DNA of 64,000 nt, from assembly GCA_023630585.1 (NCBI GenBank), contig CM042539.1, forward strand, positions 29,348,255-29,412,254, in the 5' to 3' direction. Under the pieces are notes generated by a model. That model saw only the letters and a list, made by a program, of their open reading frames with translations, made no database searches and was not told where the DNA came from. This DNA comes from Cranoglanis bouderius (Eukaryota; Chordata; Actinopteri; Siluriformes; Cranoglanididae). This document shows, piece by piece, positions 13,092 through 23,089 of this stretch. The translations under genes were made by a program, and so were the position numbers. The first letter of the stretch is position 1. Every line of letters begins with the position of its first letter.

Positions 13092-16000
13092 GAGCTCTCC
13101 ATGCTACGGTGCGAGGTGTGCATACTGGTGTTCTCGTTGACGGACCGCCATAGTTTCCACCGCGTGTCTCAGCTGCGCTTGTTGCTGAAGGAGAGCCACC
13201 CCAACACTCCCATCATCCTCGTGGGCAACAAGAGTGACCTAGTGCGCTCCCGTGAGATCAGCACAGATGGTAAAGACCAAGGCGGCGTTTTAATTATTGA
13301 ACAGCTCCAGTGAGGCACCTAGTTAATTAGTAATAATAGTGCTGTTGAATTCTCGGAAATTCAGAAGGTGATCATTTAAAAAAAAAAAAATTTTTCTTTT
13401 ACAATACTAGCTTTGACGAGTGCCGGCTGTAATTTTTTGGTTACTATAGCGCCAGCTCCTTCATTGGGACTTGCATGGCAGAGGCTCCACAATAGTTTAA
13501 ATCTAATAATAATAAGATTTTTCTTCAGGACAGAGAAGGTTGCCAGAAGAAATGTGTTACTATTGTTACATTATTCATTCACTCTTGCTTCCTATATTGG
13601 GCTGACGGTACATCTACGCGTGTCGCTATCAGATCACAGCTATACAGTTCAGTCTGTTCCTCTCCGTGCAGTTCAGTCACAGCTACAATGGAGTGCGAAA
13701 AAAATCTAAAATGAGCTCTGTGAGCTTATCGTGCAGTAATAGTGTGACTACTTGTCGTGGCACCGAAGATTTATTTAGATTCTTCTTTCATTTGGCATTT
13801 CATCTTCATTCTGTTTTCACCTTTCCTTCATTACCCACAATCCAGTTCGACTATCTGCTGCTAGCTAGCTGAGTCAAGTCTCTGCCATAACGGTCTTATA
13901 CTGTAGCCTCTTGTTTGTTGCCTCTTCTTCTTGAAATTGTTTTCTCGCATTAAACTGCATCGTATCTGTGCTACCAACGGGCCTCATTTATCAATCTTAC
14001 ATTAAAGTTGTCTGTAAATGTTTGCGTAAGCCAAACCGAACTAAAAATATATATATATTTTTTTTTTTGGACATTTTGGAAAAGCATTCCCAGCACAGCT
14101 CATTTGAATTTAGTGAAATAACTGAAGAATTTTGACTCACTATTATGCGTATAAATATTTTTAATATAATTTTTATAATATTAATAATCATGTGCTAAAT
14201 CTCAGGCATTTCTTTCCGGTTTATGGCTATGTGCAGACAGACCGGCGCAATTTCTTTTGTCGGAATTGAATGATTCGTTTTCTTTGTCTTTTTTTTTATG
14301 GGTTTGTGTTGACTAGCTTTCTTTATATTTATATTCTTTAATTAATGCCAATAATACAAAACGAAGCAATATAAAAGAAGCAATTTAAACCCGACAGTAT
14401 ATTCCAGATTTAAAAGTGCGGTAATCCACGCAAATTGTAGGATTTGAAGTCGATCAAGTCGAGGTTTACGTTAGTTGGTCTTCGTAATGTGGAAATTTAC
14501 GCACACCCAAGAGCACGAGTAGGATACGAACGAAAATGGTATTTTCACGGATACCAAATTTCTTGTGTAAGCAACCATATGAACAATTTACACATAAATC
14601 CGTTCATATCCAGCTTGATAAAGGAGGCCCAGTGTCCTTATGTGAGGTCACAGGAATAACGAAAATATAGCCCCAACCAACAAATTAGCACCAGAATCAC
14701 TAACCACATCACAAATATTTTCAGGGTGCAGTTTTCCTGTAAATAGTTCTGGACCAGTGCTCACACACACACACACACACACACACACTATGAACATCCG
14801 CCTGGAATGCTTTTAAAGCCTCCTCTGGCACGGTAATGTTATTTCTGCAATACGCCACATTATCTAAAGGATAGCTTTGGCTTTCCAGTCCACTGAGTGT
14901 GCAAGGGAGAGTCCTAAGGGAGCTGCGAACAGTTTGATGTTTGAACACACCTGAGTCCACTCAGGAAGGGCTCGATAATTGGCCTGAATGAGGTACACAG
15001 ACCCCCTGGGACTGAGAGCAGGAACCGCTGTCCTATTTTAACACAGTGTACTGGGTTTACCTCGTCCAGCTCAAGGTCTTCTGAAGACACAAGTGTTTTA
15101 GACGTGACTGGGTTGAAACTGAACACTGTAGGAAGATGAATAGTTTTGCGTCCTGTCTATTATAATCTGTGTGTAGGTGTGTTTAGAAGATGTAGCAAGT
15201 GCTACAGTCTGTTAAATATTCAAGTATATACAAATAAAAGGTTGAGGTCATCAGCTAAGTTCCCTCATTAGTATGACATTGCTGGAAAATAGGAACTCAA
15301 AACACGCCATAAGATGGTGGTGTGCTTCTGATCATGATCACTTCCATCCCTCCTTCATATTTGTCTCTTCTCATCCTTCTGGTACAAGTCAATCTTTGTC
15401 TCAGCTGTCCATAGGATGTTGTTCCAGAGCTGTACAGGTTTTTGGCGAACCTTAATTCTAATAATTCTCGGGTCTTCCTGTTTTTGAGTCTTACCATCGG
15501 TTTACATCTTGTGGTAAACCCTCTGTATTTATTCCGGTGAAGACTTCTCTTGATTTTTGACTTTGACACAGGTGCGCCTTCCTCCTGGAGAGTGTTCCTG
15601 GTCTGGCCAGCTGTTATGAAGGGGTTCTTCTTCACCAGGGAAAGAATTCTTCTGCCATCCACCACAATTGTTTTCCGTCGTCCTCCAGGCCTTTTGGTGC
15701 TCCTGATATACAGGATATATAGTTTCCCCTCTGAAACTATTAGAACAGCAAGGCCAATTATATATATTTTTTGCTGTAGTCTGAAGACATTTGGGTTTCA
15801 GATCAAAAGATGAATATGAGAAGAGAGGTTAGATTTTCAGCTTTTATTTCCTGGTACACTAATATTTAAGGAACTTTTTCTTTAATCAAACTCTGACCGT
15901 ATATCTGGCTCCAGACTGTCATACGTGGTCGTAAATTAGAATAAGACACGCATATAAAAGATTCATTGCCTCTCAGCTATGTTGGCGGAAGATACGGTTT

Positions 16001-16180
16001 AGCAATATGAGCTCATATTTACTCACTGTGCCACATGGTGTCTTCATTTCAGCTATAACATCCCCCCCTCCCCCCTTATAAATCTCCACATCGCTCCAGT
16101 TGGTTTATGAGAATATGACAATTTTATAGCAGCAGTCTTTGAGATGATATTTTAAATGGTCCCAGTCTGTCCATTTTATT

Positions 16181-16229
<49 letters not shown>

Positions 16230-16545
16230 CCTCCCTCCCTCCCTCCCTCCCTCCATTATAGGTCATGGAAAAAAATTCACATTCACTCCTATGTAATACC
16301 GTGTCACATGTTCACGTTGCATGATCCAAATTTCCTGCAGATCATGGGAAGAAGAAAAGTAAATTCTTTAATCTGTGCATTATTGTTACTATAGAAACAA
16401 TAACGTATTTGAAGGAGTGCATTAATATTAACCTATCGTTCATGTTACAGCCGGAACTATTTTCAGAGCCGTGCTGTTATACGGAAATAATAAACACCTT
16501 CTGACCAGTCAGATTCGAGAATTCAACAGCACTGTAGTATTATAT

Positions 16546-16601
<56 letters not shown>

Positions 16602-19600
16602 TATGGGTTATAACTGCTAGCTAGATGAGTGCTACTTTTAGTGCTGTATAGGCTCAGATACACCGTGAACCTGACCAGGACTGTGATTACTGAAGATGAA
16701 TGAAGGAATATTTGACAGTTTTCTTAAGTGATGTATGAATGTAGAAAATGAAACAATTACAAACATTTCTTATCCCCCTTTCAAGTCAGATCACTACAGC
16801 TGTTTCTTACAAAAGCCTTGGAGTAATTACTACATTTCAAATGAGGTTACGCTTTAATCGAGCTCTGTGTAAAATTTAAAAGCCTCGAATTAAGCAGTAG
16901 TATAAATGTTTAGACGATGTGATTCAGTATAATTGTCCTCAGATTAAACAGCAATAACCGTGCAGTCATTTTATTTCAACATGAGCTTTCATTTCTCTGG
17001 TTGCTTCTTAGAAACACTTCTGACTAAACATAAACCAGGCTTTAAACTTTGTAATTTGAGCTTGTTATTTTTGTAAACCTGTTCTGGGAGCACTGTTGAT
17101 CTATTAGGTTAGGTTATTTCAGTTTTCCTAATATGGAGTGTGTGTCTCAAAAGTTGCAAAACTGCTTGCTTATGATTGACAGATCTCATATTAGTTTATG
17201 ATCATTCGGCTTTATGGTCAAAGAGGAGAGGGACCATCCGGCTTGTTATCAGCGCTCAGTTCAAAAGCCTGCATCTCTGAGGGTATGGGGGTCCATTAGT
17301 ACCTATGTAATGGGCAGCTGCACATCTGGAAAGGCACCATCAATGCTGAAAGGTATATACAGGTTTTAGACCAACATATGCTTCCATCCAGAGAACGTAT
17401 TTTTCAGGGAAGGCTTTGCATATTTCAGCAAGACAATGCTAAACCACATACTGCATCTATTACAACAGCATGGCTTCGTAGTAGAAGAGTCCGGGTGCTG
17501 ACCTGGCCTTCCTGCAGTCCAGACCTTTCACCAATTGAAAACATTTGGTGCATCATGAAAGGAAAAATATGACAAAGAAGACCCAGGACTGTTGAGCAGC
17601 TAGAATCCTGTATCAGACACGAATGGGACAACATTCCTCTCCCAAAACTCCAGCAACTGGTCTCCTCAGTTCCCAGACGTATACTAGCTGTTGTTTAAAG
17701 GCAAGGGGATGCTTTTTTGAGACATGTTGCTGCCATCAAATTCAAAATTTCCTTATTTTTTCCTTAAAATGGTAAATTTCCTCAGTTTAAACATTTGATA
17801 TGTTTTCTATATTTTATTGTGAATAACATATGGGTTTTTGAGATTTGCAAATCACTGCATTCTGTTTTTATTTACATTTTACACAGCGTTCCAACTTTTT
17901 TGGAACTGGGGTTGTATATCAGTAGGTTCAGGTTTGCTAGGATCTGAAGAAGGCAAAATTGTGAATAATTTCACTAGTAGAATTGTACTTGTAATCAAAA
18001 ATACTTGTGTCCTCGTTATTCTTAGTACTGTTTGCCTTTAAAGTATACAGTTGTAGAATTCCGCTATTCAGAAGGATGGCTTCCATTTTGAGTCTGGTTC
18101 CTGTCGAGATTATTTCCTCCTGTCATCTCAGGGAGTTTTTCCTCACCACTGGCTTGCTCATTAGATATCTATATCTACATCTGGATTTCTGCAAAGCTGC
18201 TTTGTGACAATGTGCAATTATTAAAAGCGCTATGCAAATAAAATTGAAATGAAAATTGTGGCCTGTCTGGTGAGGTACTGAGGACTAGGGATGGAAAAAG
18301 TATAAGCCTTAAGCAAAGGGAGTGTCAACCTTAATATTCATCAAAGCATTCTCTTTCACTCTCTCTCTCCCTATCCAAACTTGTGCGTACTTAAAAAAAA
18401 ATTAAATTTTAAAAATTGATACGAAAGATTTGCGGATGTGATATTTGGGAGATGGTGATCTAATTATTTTCTAAGTAATACAATCTTTCCAAAGCTCAAT
18501 GGCCTTTGCAGAGTGTGTGCGCAAAAATAAGGAGAAAAAAAAGTCCTGGCATTTCCTGCTTGTTTTTATTCATTCAGGACTGCAACTTTATTAGGAACAC
18601 CATAATAATACTGGTTAAGACCCCTGTTTTGCTTTTCTTTGTGACATGGAGTCCACAAGGTGTTTGGAAACAGTCCTTTGAGATTCTGGTTCATGTTGGA
18701 ATGAGTGCATCACATAATCGTGGTGTGAATATCAAACACATCGAATATCTAGCATTTTCACCATTTCAGACTTCTACCGCATCCCAAAGGTGATCTAATG
18801 GATTCTGATCTGGTGACTGGGGAAGCCATTGAAGTGCACTGGATTTACTGTCATGTTCGTGGAGCCAGTTTGAGACTGAATGCTTTGTGCCATGGTGTAT
18901 TATCATGCTGGAAATAGCCATTAAAAGATGGGTAAACTGTGGCCTTCAAGGAAGGCACATGGTCAACAACAATATGCAGATAGTCTGTGGCTTTCGAACG
19001 GTGCTCAACTGGTATTAAAGGGCCCAGTATGTGCCAAGAAAACATTCCCCACACCATTATACCACCTCCACCAGCCTGGTGGGTCCTTGGATTCATCCCA
19101 CTGATGCCAAATTTTGACTTTATCTGCATTTGCATCAGAAATTAAGATTCATCAGAGCATGAGACAGTTTTCCAATCTTCACCTGTAAACCTGTCTCCAC
19201 TGTAGCCTTAGATACCTGTTCTTGGCTGACAGGACTGGAACCCGATGTGGTCTTTTGCTGTTGTAGCCAGTCCCAAAGGTTCGACATGCTGTGCATTCTA
19301 AGATGCTTTTCTGCTCACCACGGTTGATAACAAGTGGTTATTCGAGTTACCGTTGTCTTCCTGTCCACTCGAGCCAGTCTGGCCATTGTTGTCTAACTTC
19401 TGTCATTTTTTTTTTTCTCCCTCCTGTGTAAATTCCCAGGAGATCAGCTCTGTGAAATACACAAAGTCTGGTGGTCAGTCACTGGGATCACATTTTTTCC
19501 TCATTCTGATGTTTCATGTGAACATTAGCTGAATCTCTTGATCTATATCTGCATTGAGCTGCTGCCACATAATTGACTGATTGGACAATTGCATGAATTT

Positions 19601-20252
19601 ACAGGTGTGCAGGTGTTCCTAATAAAGTTGTAGGTGGGTGTATTTTGAGTAGTGAATTGTTGTTCACTTGTAAAGAGGGCTACCATGACATGCCCCATCA
19701 AAACCTGAGATAGTTTGAGGGATCCTGCTGGGAGGTAGAGGCGAAGATCCCCAAATCAAAACTTGTAAGACCCAAGCAGTTGTGCAACAAATTGCTACTT
19801 AATAAAAAGATAACCAAAAGATCAAATAACATAGTACATCTTGTGATATTTCAGTTTTTAGTTATAAAAGTTATGTTTTTTTTTATGAAGCTATATACAT
19901 TTACAGATTTCTTGTGTTCTTGTGCTCTTTCTCAGAAGCCCACTCCAACGCCATGATATTCGACTGCGTGTACCTGGAGCTCTCAGTATCTCTGGATCAC
20001 GGCACTAACGAGCTCCTGGAGACGGCAGTGAGGGCTGCCCGGGGCCACAACCTGGGGCCTGGCTGGACCGAGGGATCACCCGGAGGTGGCCGTCGTCAAA
20101 GCCTTACCAGCAGGGCCAAGCGCTTCCTGTCAGGCCTGGTGCCGCGCTCACACCATGGCCGCGAGCGCATCCGTGAGCAAGAGCGACACAAAGGCTGCCG
20201 AATGCTGCGGCAGAAATCTCGCTCCTGTCATGACCTCAGTGCCCTGATGTAG
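13092..20252 (+). CDS. rem2: RGK-family small GTPase, rem2-like (last two exons)
   Basis: Exon 13092-13269 follows an acceptor (ttgattgacag) and ends at donor GTAAAG. It encodes the region before G4 (ILVFSLTDRHSF) and an intact G4 motif, VGNKSDL, followed by VRSREIS. The last exon, 19936-20252, follows ttctcag and joins in phase (G + AA gives Glu). It encodes the weak G5 region (LELSVSLDH), then an RGK C-terminal extension: RQSLTSRAKRFLSGLVPR and the hallmark KSRSCHDLSALM, stop TAG. RGK proteins (Rad, Gem, Rem, Rem2) bind calmodulin and 14-3-3, restrain CaV channels and act on Rho kinase at the plasma membrane; they lack a lipid anchor. The SLTxxAKRFLxxLVPR wording is closest to Rem2 in my memory; Rrad is the alternative. 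The P-loop exons were not found upstream and probably lie left of the window. The 6.7-kb intron is filled with transposon relics. Confidence 0.85.
15297..15665 (-). pseudogene. Tc1-like transposase N-terminal fragment
   Basis: Reads VDGRRILSLVKKNPFITAGQ, then TLQEEGAPVSKSKIKRSLHR and YRGFTTRCKPMVRLKNRKTR. This is the DNA-binding half of the Tc1 family whose C-terminus is GYATKY. It decays after about 70 residues, and the catalytic half is absent. It lies in the rem2-like intron. Confidence 0.75.
15719..15900 (+). mobile_element. Truncated Tc1-like terminal repeat
   Basis: The phrase ctctgaaactattagaacag, followed by caaggccaatt, matches the left end of the element at 20354. The match continues past cagcttttatttcctggta and stops near 15880. 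Its orientation relative to the neighbouring transposase fragment is wrong for a single element, so these are two different remnants side by side. Confidence 0.7.
16186..16254. repeat. (CT)n(CTCC)n microsatellite
   Basis: About 40 bases of CT repeats pass directly into about 30 bases of CTCC repeats. Confidence 0.95.
16553..16602. repeat. (ATT)n microsatellite
   Basis: About 16 ATT units in the rem2-like intron. A shorter ATT run occurs at 49070-49090 in copb2 intron 1. Confidence 0.95.
17215..17914 (+). mobile_element. Truncated Tc1/mariner element
   Basis: The right tip at 17881-17914 (ccaacttttttggaactggg) is followed by TA. Inside, bases 17378-17700 encode catalytic sequence: FQQDNAKPHTA, then WPSCSPDLSPIENIWCIMK and, after a stop near 17570, an ending resembling LQQLVSSVPRRILAVV. 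The left half and left terminal repeat are absent, so the copy is dead. It lies in the rem2-like intron. Confidence 0.8.
18090..18250 (+). repeat. Solo LINE 3' tail
   Basis: Same word order as 10403-10567: gagtctggtt, gggagtttttcctcaccac, ctgctttgtgacaatg, aaaagcgctatgcaaataaa, ending in attgaaatgaaaattg. It is a 5'-truncated LINE insertion in the rem2-like intron. Confidence 0.75.
18580..19632 (-). mobile_element. Degenerate Tc1-like element
   Basis: The terminal repeats read CTGCAACTTTATTAGGAACA on the left and, reversed, CTACAACTTTATTAGGAACA on the right. On the - strand 19135-18851 encodes HQAGGGGIMVWGMFSWHILG, PLIPVEHRSKATDYL and YFQHDNTPWHKA, a Tc1-type catalytic region around the second Asp. 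The N-terminal third is traceable only as short phrases in several frames. It is inactive. Confidence 0.8.
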
Positions 20253-20281
20253 AGGGGAAAGATTGGTAACTGTAGACAGAA

Positions 20282-20287
20282 AATAAA
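20282..20287 (+). promoter_or_regulatory. Polyadenylation signal of the rem2-like gene
   Basis: AATAAA lies 29 bases after the stop codon of the last RGK exon, so the 3' UTR would be very short. A downstream Tc1 element begins 66 bases later. Confidence 0.5.
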
Positions 20288-20601
20288 ACCAGAAATCAAT
20301 TTTGTCAGGTTAAATCCATGAAAAGCTGTATCATTGTTTGTTTTGGCATCATACAGTCGCCTCCGAAACTATTAGAACAGCAAGGCCAATTCATTTGTTT
20401 GTGCTATACACCAAAGACATTTGGTTTGAGAACAAAAGATGGATATGAGAGTTTAGGATTTCAGCTTTTATTTCCTGGTATTTACATATAGATGTGTTAA
20501 ACAACATAAAAAATAGAACCTTTGGTATCAGACCACCCAATTTTTAGGTGAGCAAAAGTATAGGAACAGATAAGTCTTGAGTAAATTATAGTAAATAACA
20601 C

Positions 20602-21184
20602 TTAATATTTGGTTGCATAACCCTTGCTTGCAATAACTGCATCAAGCCTGCAACACACTGACATCACCAAATTGTTGGTTTCTTCTTTTGTGAGGCTTTT
20701 CCCGGCTTTTACCGCAGCGTCTTTCAGTTGTTTGTTTGTTTTCGGGGGGTTTCTTCCTTCAGTCTCCTCTTCAGGATATGAAATGCTGCCAATTGGGTTA
20801 AGGTCTGGTGAATGACTTGGCCAGTCTAAAACCTTCCACTTTTCCCCCCTGATAAAGTCCTTTGTTGAGTTGGCAGTGTGTTTTGGATCATTATATTGCT
20901 GCATGAGAAAGTTCCTCTCAATTAATCTGAATGCATTTCTCTGTAAAGTGGCAGACAAAATGTTCCTGTAAACTTCTGCTTCCATCATGAGTTACATCAT
21001 CAATAAAGATTAGTGAGCCTGTTCCAGAAGCAGTCATGCAAGCCCAAGCCATGACACTACCGCCACCATGTTTCACAGATGAGCTTATGTTTTGGATCAT
21101 AAGCAGATCCTTTCTTTCTCCACACTTTGGCCTATCCACCACTTTTGTAGAGGTTAATCTTGGTTCCAGAATTTTGTGACTCAT
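20602..21184 (-). pseudogene. Transposase remnant of the outer Tc1
   Basis: Reading leftwards on the - strand: KHGGGSVMAWACMTASGTG, SLIFIDDVTHDGS, then, after a frameshift, RNFLMQQYNDPKHTANSTKD (the DxND region, here YND) and WPSHSPDLNPI, ending GYATKY at 20602. The DNA-binding domain is not present, and the frame changes at about 20950. It is non-functional. Confidence 0.85.
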
Positions 21185-21211
21185 CTTGGCTTATCCTTTT
21201 TAACAAGTGTA

Positions 21212-22749
21212 CAGCCGTGGCCAAAAGTTTTGAGAATGACACAAATATTAATTTTCACAAAGTCTGCTGCTTCAGTGTTTTTAGATCTTTTGTCAGATGT
21301 TACTAACTGTTACTGAAGTATAACCACAAGCATTTCATAAGTGTCAATGGCTTTTATTAACAATTACATGAAGTTTATGCAAAGAGTCAATATTTGCAGT
21401 GTTGAACCTTCTTTTTCAAGACCTCTGCAATTCGCCCTGGCATGCTGTCAGTCAACTTCTGGGCCACATCCTGACTGATGGCAGCCCATCAGTTTGTGGG
21501 TTTTTGTTTGTCCACCCGCCTCTTGAGGATTGACCACAAATTCTCAATGGGATTAAGGTCTGGGGAGTTTCCTGGCCATGGACCCAAAATGTCGATGTTT
21601 TGTTCCCCGAGCCACTTCGTTATCACTTTTGCCTTGTGGCAAGGTGCCCCATCATGCTGGAAAAGGCATTGTTCATCACCAAACTGTTCTTGGATGGTTG
21701 GGAGAAGTTGCTCTCTGAGGATGTTTTTGTACCATTCTTTATTCATGGCTGTGTTCTTAGGCAAAATTGTGAGTGAGCCCACTCCCTTGGCTGAGAAGCA
21801 ACCCCACACATGAGTGGTCTCAGGATGCTCAGGATGCAGTCCTGTTTACAGGACTGATGGTAGTGCTCACCTTTTCTTTTCCGGACAAGCTTTTTTCCAG
21901 ATGCCCCAAACAATCGGAAAGGGGATTCATCAGAGAAAATGACATTACCCCAGTCCTCAGCAGTCCAATCCCTGTACTTTTTGCAGAATAGCAGTCTATC
22001 CCTGATGTTTTTCCTGGAGAGAAGTGGCTTCTTTGCTGCCCTTCTTGACACCAGGCCATCCTCCAAAAGTCTTCGTCTTACTGTGCGTGCAGACACACTC
22101 ACACCTGCCTGCTGCCGTTCCTGAGCAAGCTCTGCACTGGTGGTGCCCCGATCCCGCAGCTGAATCAACTTTAGGAGACGGTCCTGGCGCTTGCTGGACT
22201 TTCTTGGGCGCCCTGAAGCCTTTTTCACAACAGTTGAACCTCTCTCCTTGAAGGTCTTGATGGTCCTATAAATGGTTGATTTAGGTGCAATCTTACTAGC
22301 AGCAATATCCTTGCCTGTGAATCCCTTTTTGTGCAAAGCAATGATGGCTGCACATGTTTCCTTGCAGGTAACCATAGTTAACAGAGGAAGAACAATAATT
22401 TCAAGCACCACCCTCCTTTTAAAGCTTCCAGTCTGTTATTCTAACTCAATCAGCATGACAGAGTGATCTCCAGCCTTGTCCTCATTAACACTCTCACCTG
22501 TGTTAACGAGAGAATCACTGACATGATGTCAGCTGGTCCTTTTGTGGAAGGGCTGAAATGCAGTGGACATATTTTTTTGGGATTAAGTTCATTTTCATGG
22601 TAAAGAAGGACTTTGAAATTAATTGCAATTCATCTGATCACTCTTCATAACATTCTGGAGTATATGCAAATTACCATCATAAAAACTGAGGCAGCAGACT
22701 TTGTAAAAATTAATATTTGTGTCATTCTCAAAACCTTTGGCCACGGCTG
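21212..22749 (-). mobile_element. Nested Tc1-like transposon (1.54 kb)
   Basis: The ends are CAGCCGTGGCCAAAAGTTTT and its near-perfect reverse complement, each flanked by TA (21210-21211 and 22750-22751). The inverted repeats continue through aatattaattttcacaaagt. The element interrupts the sequence ttaacaagtg/gtcttcacaggtgaaactga. The 52-kb copy has the same junction region (reverse strand) without an insertion, which proves the nesting order. Confidence 0.95.
21436..22375 (-). pseudogene. Nearly complete Tc1-like transposase, frameshifted
   Basis: The best-preserved transposase in the window. It starts at MVTCKETCAAIIALHKKG (22375), with a helix-turn-helix, a GRPRKSSKRQDR linker, a second HTH (VSARTVRRRL) and NVIFSDESPFRLFG, which holds the first catalytic Asp. 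At about 21810 the frame shifts. The second frame supplies WGCFSAKGVGSLTILPKN, LFQHDGAPCHKA (second Asp) and GNSPDLNPIENLW (third acidic residue). After KPTN an early stop and a small deletion lead to a displaced C-terminus (DSMPGRIAEVLKKK). One shift and one deletion separate it from an intact gene, so the insertion is probably fairly recent. Confidence 0.9.
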
Positions 22750-23089
22750 TAGTCTTCACAGGTGAAACTGAAGGCTAAAACCAAGAGTAGATGTTCAGTG
22801 ATATTTATTGTTTAAACAATCAATCTAACAGGACACACCTGGGTAAGAAGAAACACCTGTCATTCACATGTTCCAATATTTTGCTCACATACAAATTGGG
22901 TGGTCTGATACAAAATGTGCTGTGTTCTATGTCGTTTAACACGTCTACATATAAATACCAGGAAATAAAAGCTGAAATTCTAAACTCTTTTCTCATATTC
23001 ATCTTCGGACCTCAAACCCAAATGTCTTCAGTCTATGGTAAAAACAAAATGAATTGGCCTTGCCTTTCCAATAGTTTCAGAATGGACTG

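Larger units (their letters stand above)
20354..23089 (-). mobile_element. Tc1-like transposon carrying a nested second Tc1
   Basis: The left tip, CAGTCGCCTCCGAAACTATT, and the right tip, ending AGTTTCAGAATGGACTG, are both flanked by TA. The family is the same as at 1-250 and 52238-53578. Without the nested element (21212-22749) it would be about 1.2 kb, shorter than the 52-kb copy. Much of the N-terminal transposase region is missing between 21190 and the nested insertion. Confidence 0.9.
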
